This document shows positions 1 through 5,954 of a stretch of DNA of 8,122 bases, piece by piece. The notes below the pieces were generated by a model. The model searched no databases. It was not told the origin of the DNA and saw only the letters and a program-made list of their open reading frames with translations. Origin of the DNA: Candidatus Bipolaricaulota bacterium (GTDB taxonomy: Bacteria; Bipolaricaulota; Bipolaricaulia; Bipolaricaulales; Bipolaricaulaceae); the NCBI GenBank assembly GCA_021159405.1, contig JAGGRX010000032.1, forward strand, positions 1-8,122, given 5' to 3'. Each line of letters begins with the position of its first letter. The stretch's first letter is position 1. Both the position numbers and the translations under genes were made by a program.

Positions 1-662
1 GGGGTGAAGTGGGGGCGCTGCCCCTGGACGACCGGTTCACCGTGGCCAACATGGCGGTGGAGGCCGGGGCCACCGCGGGGCTTTTCCCTCCGGATGAGGA
101 GGTCCTGGAGTACCTCCGGGGCCGGGCGGCGCGGGAGTACGAACCGGTGTGCCCCGAGCCGGGGGCGGATTACGCCGAGGTGCTCGAGGTGGACCTCGGG
201 GCCCTGCGGCCCCTGGTGGCCCGGCCCCACTCCCCGGCGAACGTGGCCCCCGTGGACGAGCTCGGTGAGATCCCCGTCGATCAAGTGGTGATCGGAAGCT
301 GCACCAACGGCCGCTGGCGGGATCTCCTCTTGGCCGCGGAGGTGCTGCGGGGGAGAAAGGTCCACCCCGGGGTGCGGTGTATCGTGATCCCCGGGTCCCA
401 GGAGCTTTTCCTCCGGGCGGTGCGGGAGGGATTGGCGGAGGTGTTCCTGGCGGCGGGAGCGGTGCTCTCCACCCCCACCTGCGGGCCGTGCCTCGGGGGG
501 CACATGGGGGTGCTAGCGGCCGGGGAGAGGTGCGTCTCCACTACCAACCGCAACTTCCGCGGCCGGATGGGGCACCCCGAAAGCGAGGTCTACCTGGCCA
601 ATCCGGCCGTGGCCGCGGCCTCCGCGGTCCTGGGGCGGATCGGGGCGCCGGAGGAACTCTAG
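1..662 (+). CDS. leuC: 3-isopropylmalate dehydratase large subunit, C-terminal half (5' end outside window)
   Basis: Large subunit of the iron-sulfur isomerase that converts 2-isopropylmalate to 3-isopropylmalate in leucine biosynthesis, in the cytoplasm with LeuD. The frame is open to the left edge and ends in TAG at 660-662. About 219 residues are visible, roughly the C-terminal half of a short-form (about 420 residue) protein. The family block DDRFTVANMAVEAGA is near the visible start. All three cysteine ligands of the 4Fe-4S cluster are present: one in IGSCTNGR (about 292-315) and two in PTCGPCLGGHMG (about 474-509). The GTG codons at 4 and 9 lie inside the gene and are not the true start. 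leuD follows after 9 bases. The close relatives homoaconitase and LysT/HacA share these motifs. The leucine assignment rests on the LeuD partner and the ilvE neighbour. Confidence 0.93.
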   Translation, partial: GEVGALPLDDRFTVANMAVEAGATAGLFPPDEEVLEYLRGRAAREYEPVCPEPGADYAEVLEVDLGALRPLVARPHSPANVAPVDELGEIPVDQVVIGSCTNGRWRDLLLAAEVLRGRKVHPGVRCIVIPGSQELFLRAVREGLAEVFLAAGAVLSTPTCGPCLGGHMGVLAAGERCVSTTNRNFRGRMGHPESEVYLANPAVAAASAVLGRIGAPEEL

Positions 663-671
663 GAGGGGAGG

Positions 672-1166
672 ATGATCATCCAGGGAAGGGCGCTGGTGGT
701 GGGGAACGACGTGGACACCGATGCCATCATCCCCGCCCGCTACCTCGTCACCACCGACCCGGCGGAGCTCGGGCGCCACTGCCTCGAGGGGCTCGACCCG
801 GGGTTCCCGGAAAGGATCCGTCCCGGGGACATCCTGGTGGCGGGGGAGAACTTCGGCTGCGGCTCCTCCCGGGAGCACGCGGTGTTGGCCCTGAAAGGGG
901 CGGGGATCAAATGCGTGGTGGCGAAGAGCTTCGCCCGGATCTTCTTCCGCAACGCCACCAACCTGGGCTTCCCGCTGGTGGAGTGCCCGGGGCTCGGGGA
1001 TGTGAACGAGGGGGACCGCCTCTCGGTGGATTTGGGTAAGGGCCTGATGAGGGACCTCACCTCCGGGCGCGTCTTCGAGGCCATCCCGCTTCCCGACTTC
1101 ATCCTGGGGATCCTCGACGCGGGAGGACTGATCCCATGGGCGAAAAGGAGGGGACATGGCGCTTAA
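672..1166 (+). CDS. leuD: 3-isopropylmalate dehydratase small subunit
   Basis: Small (swivelling) subunit that pairs with LeuC to form isopropylmalate isomerase. The protein has 164 residues, normal for the short archaeal/thermophile-type LeuD and clearly shorter than the roughly 200-residue enterobacterial form. Family motifs in order are DVDTDAIIPARYL (13-25), GENFGCGSSREHA (about 58-70) and the downstream KSFARIFFRNATNLGFPLVE block. The specificity loop reads Y24-L25-V26-T27. In characterised methanogen enzymes an arginine at this place goes with homoaconitase and a valine with isopropylmalate isomerase, so the loop supports leucine biosynthesis. The ATG at 672 has an AGGAGG site at 661-666 that overlaps the leuC stop. 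The last 11 bases overlap the start of ilvE, so the two are probably translationally coupled. Confidence 0.94.
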   Translation: MIIQGRALVVGNDVDTDAIIPARYLVTTDPAELGRHCLEGLDPGFPERIRPGDILVAGENFGCGSSREHAVLALKGAGIKCVVAKSFARIFFRNATNLGFPLVECPGLGDVNEGDRLSVDLGKGLMRDLTSGRVFEAIPLPDFILGILDAGGLIPWAKRRGHGA

Positions 1167-2082
1167 AAACGGCAAGTGGGTTTGGTTCAACGGCGAATTT
1201 GTGCCGTGGGAGGAGGCGACGGTGCACGTGGGGGTGCACGCCCTCCACTACGGCTCCAGCGTCTTCGAGGGGATCCGCTCGTACGAGACCAAAGACGGCC
1301 CCGCGATCTTCTGCTTGGACCAGCACCTGGAGCGGCTCTTCGGCTCCTGCAAGATCTACCGGATCGAGATCCCCTTTTCCAAAGATGAACTCCGGAGGGC
1401 GATCGTCGAGCTCGTGGCCAAGAACGGGCACCGCGCTTGCTACATCCGCCCCCTGGTCTTCCGGGGCCTAGGAGGCTTCAACCTGGACCCGCGGGTGGAC
1501 TGCCCCGTGGAGGTGGCGATCCTCACCATCGAGTGGGGGGCCTATTTGGGGAAGGAGGCATTGGAACAGGGGGTGGACGTGGGCGTATCCACCTGGTTCC
1601 GGATGGCGCCGAACACCTATCCCGCCCTGGCTAAAGCCGGGGGCCACTACACCAACTCCCAGCTCATCGCCATGGAGGCCCACGACCGCGGTTACATGGA
1701 GGGGATCGCCCTGGACATCTTTGGATACGTGAGCGAGGGAAGCGGCGAGAACATCTTCATCGTCCAGGACGGGACTCTCTACACCCCGCCCCTTTCGGCC
1801 TCCATCCTGGGCGGGGTGACCCGGAGGTGCGTGATGACCCTGGCCGGGGACCTGGGGATCCCGGTGAGGGAGGAGCCCATCTCCCGGGAGAGGCTGTACC
1901 TCGCGGACGAGGCGTTCTTCACCGGGACGGCGGCGGAGATCACCCCCATCCGCTCGGTGGACGGGATCCCGGTGGGAGAGGGTAAGCGGGGTCCCATCAC
2001 CCGCAGGCTTCAGGAGGAGTTCTTCGGGATCGTGCGGGGGGAGATCCCCGACCGCCACGGCTGGCTGGTGCCGGTGAGCTAG
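1156..2082 (+). CDS. ilvE: Branched-chain amino acid aminotransferase
   Basis: PLP-dependent class IV (fold type IV) aminotransferase that makes leucine, isoleucine and valine from their 2-oxo acids, with glutamate as amino donor. It has 308 residues, the usual family size. The N-terminal block HALHYGSSVFEGIR (28-41) is typical of IlvE. The PLP-binding lysine is K160 in PALAKAGGHY. The pyridine-nitrogen glutamate is E194 in the YVSEGSGEN block (191-199). The phosphate-binding segments ILGGVTRR (217-224) and FTGTAAEITP (255-264) follow. The ATG at 1156 has AGGAGG at 1146-1151 and lies inside the leuD end, so it is co-transcribed with leuC and leuD. No intrinsic terminator follows on the + strand. 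Instead the gene ends four bases from the 3' end of a convergent tRNA gene. A D-amino-acid transaminase or aminodeoxychorismate lyase is unlikely given the motif set and the neighbours. Confidence 0.95.
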   Translation: MALKNGKWVWFNGEFVPWEEATVHVGVHALHYGSSVFEGIRSYETKDGPAIFCLDQHLERLFGSCKIYRIEIPFSKDELRRAIVELVAKNGHRACYIRPLVFRGLGGFNLDPRVDCPVEVAILTIEWGAYLGKEALEQGVDVGVSTWFRMAPNTYPALAKAGGHYTNSQLIAMEAHDRGYMEGIALDIFGYVSEGSGENIFIVQDGTLYTPPLSASILGGVTRRCVMTLAGDLGIPVREEPISRERLYLADEAFFTGTAAEITPIRSVDGIPVGEGKRGPITRRLQEEFFGIVRGEIPDRHGWLVPVS

Positions 2083-2086
2083 AAGC

Positions 2087-2162
2087 TGGAGCCGGCGAGA
2101 GGAGTCGAACCTCCGACCCGCGGTTTACGAAACCGCTGCTCTGCCTACTGAGCTACGCCGGC
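2087..2162 (-). tRNA. tRNA-Thr (anticodon CGU), CCA encoded
   Basis: A complete 76-base cloverleaf folds on the - strand with 2162 as base 1. The acceptor stem GCCGGCG/CGCCGGC has 7 Watson-Crick pairs. The D arm is GCTC/GAGC with an 8-base loop containing GG. The anticodon stem GCGGT/ACCGC holds loop TTCGTAA, anticodon CGT, which reads threonine codon ACG. The variable loop has 5 bases. The T arm GGAGG/CCTCT (one G-U pair) has loop TTCGACT. Base 73 is U, and CCA (2087-2089 on the + strand as TGG) is genomically encoded. G35, U36 and the C2-G71 pair match known threonine identity elements. The gene stands alone with its own candidate promoter and points towards ilvE. Confidence 0.97.
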
Positions 2163-2185
2163 TTACCTAAACCTCACCGACAGCG

Positions 2186-2213
2186 ATTTTACTCCGCCCG
2201 GCTTCCCGCTCAA
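2186..2213 (-). promoter_or_regulatory. Candidate sigma-70 promoter of the tRNA-Thr gene
   Basis: On the - strand a -35-like TTGAGC (2213-2208) is followed after 16 bases by a -10-like TAAAAT (2191-2186), five of six matches to TATAAT. Initiation would fall near 2179, giving a leader of about 16 bases before the tRNA 5' end at 2162. The site lies just downstream of the T-run that ends the neighbouring operon, where an independent promoter would be needed. This is pattern matching only. Confidence 0.55.
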
Positions 2214-2223
2214 ATTGGAATTG

Positions 2224-2280
2224 AAAAAAACAAGCAGCCGCCAAGACGGGTATTCCTCGCCCCGCAGTAAAGCCTGCTTG
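2224..2280 (-). terminator. Composite intrinsic terminator of the - strand carbohydrate operon
   Basis: Read on the - strand, CAAGCAG (2280-2274) pairs with CTGCTTG (2237-2231), a 7 bp closing stem directly followed by seven T (2230-2224). The 36-base interior is not simple: GCGGG and CCCGT inside it can form a second 5 bp hairpin (one G-T wobble) with a loop of about 10 bases. The element lies about 55 bases after the larA stop and before the tRNA promoter, the expected place for the operon end. On the + strand the stem is not followed by a T-run, so it would not terminate transcription coming from ilvE. Confidence 0.6.
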
Positions 2281-2335
2281 ACCCGAACACTGCTCCCGGG
2301 CTCCTTTTCATCCAGGCAGCGAGGAGGTCGGGGGA

Positions 2336-3595
2336 CTACAGCTTGTCGATGTCGGGGATGGTGCCGTCGGAGAGGCGCCACAGCTTTTCCCCTGCGTTCG
2401 GCACCACCAGCACCCCCTCCTGGCGGCCTTGCAGCTCTTCTAGCCGGATGGAGGCAGGGTCCCGGAAGCCCAGATTGATCTTCCGACAGATTTCTTCAGG
2501 GATCCCGGTGGCGAGGACCACCTCGATCCTCGGCCGCTCCACCCCGCCCCTAAAAGTTCCGATCCCCTTCACGTGGGTGGAGTGGGCGAGGACCGCCCAG
2601 GGATACTTCCGGAACTTCTCCCACTGGGCAGTGAAGTAGTCCCGCACATGGTAGCCCACCTCAAGGAGCCACCTGCCGTGCGTGGGGGAGATCTCCCGGA
2701 TATGAGGGGCGTAGATGATCAGGGTGCCGCCGTCCTCTACCACCGGCTCCAGCTTGTACATGCATTTGCCCGCGGTCCACAGCTCCCGGTACATCGCCGG
2801 GGCCATGGAGATCACGGTGTGATAGGGGCGGTCCACCCAGCGGATGTTCACCCGCGCCGAAAGATCCGCGGCGGCCTCCCACGCCTCGACCACCTCTCCG
2901 AGGAAGAAGCCCACCAGGTCGTGGCCCTGGAGGACCAGCGAAAGCCCAAGCCTGGGGGTGGGCACCCGGGCCGCGGCCCGCTCGATCATCTCCCGGACCG
3001 GGGTCTGTTTGTGGCCGTTCACCTTGGGGTTGGTGATAAGCGCCCCCAGCCAGTGCGACACGTTCACCATTTCAGGCCCTGAGATCCCGGGGAAGAAGTA
3101 CTTGTGCCCTCCGGAGAATCCCACCACTTCATGGGGGAACACCGGGTTTACGATGAGGAGGAAGTCGTACTCGAGCGCCAGCCGGTTGATTTCGATCGGC
3201 ACCGAGACCTTGAGGAGCCCGCGGGAGATCTTCTCCATCTCCTCCTGCGAAATCTCCCCCACCCGGGCCAGGGCAGCCGGATCCCCCCAAGCGTGCTGGA
3301 AGACCTTGATCTCAGGGTGGTCGCGCCATGCGGGGCCGAGATGTTGGTCGAGCCGGTCGTCGGTCAACGGAGGATGGGTCCCCAGGGCGATCAGGAGCGC
3401 AAGCTCCTTCACGCGCGGCGCAAGCTCCTCCACCAAGCTTCTGTAGATCGCCGGCATGGGCAGGGTGCGGGTGTCGTCCGGGATGATCACAAGCCACCTC
3501 TCCCCTGCCCTCCCGATTTCTGCCAACGCCTCCCGGAGCCTCTCGGAAACCTCCTCTTCGGGGATCGGGCGTCCTGGGGCATAGGAGAAGATCAC
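2336..3595 (-). CDS. LarA-family nickel-dependent 2-hydroxyacid racemase/epimerase (predicted sugar-acid epimerase)
   Basis: Belongs to the lactate racemase (LarA, DUF2088) family, which uses the nickel-pincer cofactor NPN bound to a lysine to move hydride at C2 of a 2-hydroxyacid. It has 419 residues, normal for the family. The expected residues are present: D41 and R43 in the DDTR block, H74 in ALGTHPPL, H155 in FPHEVVGFSGG, the cofactor lysine K165 in GGHKYFFPG, and H181 in SHWLG. The GTG at 3595 is chosen as start because its first bases form a GTGA overlap with the gnd stop and a GGGAGG site (3608-3603) lies 7 bases upstream. The open frame continues far upstream, but only as a shadow of gnd. 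Characterised homologues act on lactate, malate, aromatic 2-hydroxyacids or D-gluconate. Coupling to gnd makes an aldonate the likely substrate. No larB, larC or larE cofactor genes are in view. Confidence 0.85.
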   Translation of the reverse strand: MIFSYAPGRPIPEEEVSERLREALAEIGRAGERWLVIIPDDTRTLPMPAIYRSLVEELAPRVKELALLIALGTHPPLTDDRLDQHLGPAWRDHPEIKVFQHAWGDPAALARVGEISQEEMEKISRGLLKVSVPIEINRLALEYDFLLIVNPVFPHEVVGFSGGHKYFFPGISGPEMVNVSHWLGALITNPKVNGHKQTPVREMIERAAARVPTPRLGLSLVLQGHDLVGFFLGEVVEAWEAAADLSARVNIRWVDRPYHTVISMAPAMYRELWTAGKCMYKLEPVVEDGGTLIIYAPHIREISPTHGRWLLEVGYHVRDYFTAQWEKFRKYPWAVLAHSTHVKGIGTFRGGVERPRIEVVLATGIPEEICRKINLGFRDPASIRLEELQGRQEGVLVVPNAGEKLWRLSDGTIPDIDKL

Positions 3596-5004
3596 GCCAC
3601 CGCCTCCCAGTCGGTGTGGAAAGTGCCTTCTTTGTCCACCCTTTGGTAGGTGTGGGCGCCGAAGAAGTCCCGCTGGGCCTGGATCAGGTTGGCAGGAAGT
3701 CGCGCCGTGCGGTAGGCATCCACGAAGTCGAGGGCGGAATCCATGGCGGGGACGGGGATCCCGGCCTCGTGGGCCCGGGCAACCACCCGGCGCAGGGCCA
3801 CGTGGTGCTTCTCCCAGGCCGACCGGAACGGCTCGGCAAGGAATAGGAGCGGGAGATCCGGCTGCTCCAAGAAGGCCTTTCTGATTAGGACAAGCAGGGA
3901 AGAGCGGATGATGCAGCCCGCCATCCACACCCTGGCCACCTCGGAAAGGTCCAGCCCCCAACCCCGCTCTGCGGAGGCATCCCTAAGCTGGCGGAGCCCC
4001 TGGGCGTAGGCGGCGATCACGGTGAGATAGACCGCGCCGAAGAGGTCCGACAGGAACTCTTCCCGGTCACCGTGCAAGTGGAGCTCAGGCCCGGGGAGGA
4101 GCTTTTCGGCCTCGGTCCGCTCCGCCTTCAGGGCCGAGATGACTCGTGCGAACACGGCCATGGCGATGGTGGGCGCAGGAGTCCCGATGTCCAGCGCAGA
4201 TTGCGTGGACCACTTGCCCGTCCCCTTCTGCTGGGCGGTGTCCAGGATCTTTTCGACAAGGGGCTCCCCGGTCTCAGGGTCCACGTAGCGCAGGATCTTC
4301 TCGGTTATTTCAACGAGGTACGAGGAGAGCTCCCCTTGGTTCCAGCGGCCGAAAACATCCGCCATTTCGGCGCAGGACATGGAGAGGCCCCGTTTCATGA
4401 GGTCGTAGGCCTCGGCGAGCGTCTCCATGACGGCGTACTCGATCCCGTTGTGGACCATCTTCACGTAGTGGCCGGCAGAACCCGGCCCGAAGTAGGCACA
4501 GCAGGGCCCCTCCGGCCCCTGGGCCGCGATCTTTTGAAAGAGCCCCTCGATGAGCTCATAGCCCTCCCGGTGCCCCCCGGCCATGATGGCCGGGCCGTGC
4601 AGGGCCCCATATTCCCCCCCGGAGATCCCGGTACCCAGGTACAAAAGCCCCCTCCCCTCGGCCTCCCGCAATCTCCGTTCGGTGTCTGCGTAGTGAGCGT
4701 TCCCTCCGTCGATGACTAGGTCCCCACGCTCAAGCAAGGGGAACAGCTTCTCCAACACCGCATCCGTGGGCTCCCCCGCCTTCACCATGAGCAGGACCTT
4801 CCGCGGCCGGGAAAGGCTTTCTACTAGCTCCTCCAGGCTATAGCAGGGGACGATCCGCCTGCCTTTTGCCTTTTCCTCCAAAAATTTCCTTGTGCGCTCG
4901 GCGGTGCGGTTATAGACCGCTACGGAAAAGCCCTTGTCCTCCACGTTCAGGGCCAGGTTCTGACCCATGGTGGCAAGGCCGATAATGCCGAATTCCGCCT
5001 TCAT
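3592..5004 (-). CDS. gnd: 6-phosphogluconate dehydrogenase (decarboxylating)
   Basis: Oxidises 6-phosphogluconate with NAD(P)+ and releases CO2 to give ribulose 5-phosphate, in the cytoplasm as a dimer. The 470-residue length is the classic long form. The N-terminal Rossmann motif GLATMGQNLALN (9-20) is followed by YNRT (31-34), whose R33 normally contacts the NADP phosphate. The substrate and catalytic residues are S128-G129-G130 in GTGISGGEYG, and K182, H185, N186 and E189 in the HYVKMVHNGIEY block. R445 and H451 of the C-terminal tail (QRDFFGAHTY), which reach the partner subunit's active site in known structures, are also present. The ATG at 5004 overlaps the stop of the HAD gene by ATGA, and its own stop overlaps the start of the larA homologue. 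The protein looks fully functional. Its presence points to phosphorylated gluconate as an operon intermediate. Confidence 0.96.
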   Translation of the reverse strand: MKAEFGIIGLATMGQNLALNVEDKGFSVAVYNRTAERTRKFLEEKAKGRRIVPCYSLEELVESLSRPRKVLLMVKAGEPTDAVLEKLFPLLERGDLVIDGGNAHYADTERRLREAEGRGLLYLGTGISGGEYGALHGPAIMAGGHREGYELIEGLFQKIAAQGPEGPCCAYFGPGSAGHYVKMVHNGIEYAVMETLAEAYDLMKRGLSMSCAEMADVFGRWNQGELSSYLVEITEKILRYVDPETGEPLVEKILDTAQQKGTGKWSTQSALDIGTPAPTIAMAVFARVISALKAERTEAEKLLPGPELHLHGDREEFLSDLFGAVYLTVIAAYAQGLRQLRDASAERGWGLDLSEVARVWMAGCIIRSSLLVLIRKAFLEQPDLPLLFLAEPFRSAWEKHHVALRRVVARAHEAGIPVPAMDSALDFVDAYRTARLPANLIQAQRDFFGAHTYQRVDKEGTFHTDWEAVA

Positions 5005-5918
5005 CTCCCTTCACCTCCCGCATCCTCCCAAGGCGGCCGGGCAGGGAGCGCCCGCTCGAACTCCTCTACGAGCTTTCTTTCGTAATCCCCCGCATAGCTC
5101 CCCTCCAAGAAATGCCCCAGGGCTTCCCGATAGAAAAACTCCCAGGAGGCCTCCTCTTTTCCTGGGATCACCGGGAAGAACAGGACCCCGTTATCCTTGG
5201 CCGCCTTGAGGTCCCCGGGGGCGTCCCCGATCATAAGCACGTGGTCCTTATCGTAGTGGCGGGAGGTGGCGGCGATGTGCTGGCTTTTCGTCCCCATCTC
5301 CTGGCCGCAGATCAAAGTCACATAGCGATCGATCCCGTGCTCGGCCCACTCCCGCTCCAGAGCCTCTAGGGGGGTTTGGGAGACGACCACCACGTCCGCC
5401 TTGTCCGAGAGCGCCTCCAGGGACTCCCGCACGTAGGGGAACGGGGGGATCCCCCTCACGATCTCCCGGATCGCCCAGTTCACCCGCTCGGACCATTCGA
5501 GCACATGCTCCAGCTCCCTCCTAGCCTCCTCTGACTCCGCCTCCTGGATGGCCCGCCTTAGTCCGTCGTTGGAGAGGACGCTGTTTGGATCGTCCACCCA
5601 GGCGAAGTAATGGGGGAACTGCGGCACCTTGAAGTTTCGCCTCTTCACCAAAGGATGGGAGGGGAGGAGCTCGGTGAGGATCCTCTTGATCGTGATGTGG
5701 CGGTTGGCGCCTCTCGTCTTGGAGAAGAGGTCGGCGAACTCCTTACACTCCCGGGCGGCTTGAGCCACGGGCTGGAGGCCGAAGTAGGCGATCATCCAGG
5801 GGCAGAAACACTCCCTTTGCTTGATCCCCATGGTGTCGAACACGCAGCCATCGGAGTCGATACACACAAGGTACTCATGCTGGGGCTTAAAACTTTCCAG
5901 CCTCTCCCGATGTTCCAT
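5001..5918 (-). CDS. HAD-superfamily hydrolase, probable sugar-phosphate or sugar-acid-phosphate phosphatase
   Basis: A 305-residue haloacid-dehalogenase-type hydrolase with all four motifs. Motif I is DSDGCVFD (21-28), with nucleophile D21 and acid/base D23, the two-Asp form of phosphatases and phosphomutases. Motif II is S180 in VVVSQTP. Motif III is K211 in GTKSQH. Motif IV is GDAPGD (231-236), supplying D232 and D236 for magnesium. About 150 residues between motifs I and II form a large cap domain containing many aromatic and charged residues, which should set substrate choice. The ATG at 5918 has AGGAGG (5928-5923) 4 bases upstream. The stop overlaps the gnd start by 4 bases, tying the two in translation. 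Phosphatase activity is inferred from the motifs. The substrate is unknown, but a sugar acid phosphate or a damaged side product of the pathway fits the context. Confidence 0.8.
   Translation of the reverse strand: MEHRERLESFKPQHEYLVCIDSDGCVFDTMGIKQRECFCPWMIAYFGLQPVAQAARECKEFADLFSKTRGANRHITIKRILTELLPSHPLVKRRNFKVPQFPHYFAWVDDPNSVLSNDGLRRAIQEAESEEARRELEHVLEWSERVNWAIREIVRGIPPFPYVRESLEALSDKADVVVVSQTPLEALEREWAEHGIDRYVTLICGQEMGTKSQHIAATSRHYDKDHVLMIGDAPGDLKAAKDNGVLFFPVIPGKEEASWEFFYREALGHFLEGSYAGDYERKLVEEFERALPARPPWEDAGGEGR
5011..5018 (-). promoter_or_regulatory. Full-length Shine-Dalgarno site of gnd
   Basis: On the - strand GGAGGTGA ends 6 bases before the gnd ATG. It is complementary over eight bases to the usual 3' end of bacterial 16S rRNA, the strongest site in the window. 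It lies inside the end of the upstream HAD coding region, so gnd can be translated efficiently by coupling and by direct initiation. Confidence 0.75.
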
Positions 5919-5933
5919 CGTCCCTCCTTCTTC

Positions 5934-5954
5934 TCATCACCCATCACGGATCAC
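5934..5954 (-). repeat. Heptamer tandem repeat, three units (PFK-HAD gap)
   Basis: In the coding sense the gap reads GTGATCC, GTGATGG, GTGATGA: three 7-base units in perfect phase. It begins with the last base of the PFK-like stop codon and ends just before the purine-rich run leading to the HAD ribosome site. The same kind of unit recurs in the next gap at 7295-7329. Confidence 0.7.

Noticed and set aside
377..1190. Long open frames on both strands across leuC/leuD (377-1039 +, 513-1190 -)
   Set aside because: They are glycine/proline/arginine-rich shadow frames of GC-rich coding DNA and overlap clearly recognisable LeuC and LeuD.
2087..2162. tRNA as an integration (att) site for a mobile element
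   Set aside because: No integrase, direct repeat of the tRNA 3' end or other mobile-element gene is present in the window; both flanks are ordinary metabolic operons.
3596..3961. N-terminal extension of the LarA-family frame by 122 codons
   Set aside because: It lies wholly inside the well-conserved C-terminus of gnd. The GTG at 3595 has a ribosome site and gives the normal family length.
4072..4719. Open frame on the + strand opposite gnd
   Set aside because: Composition is that of an antisense shadow, with no recognisable motif, and gnd on the other strand is full length and intact.
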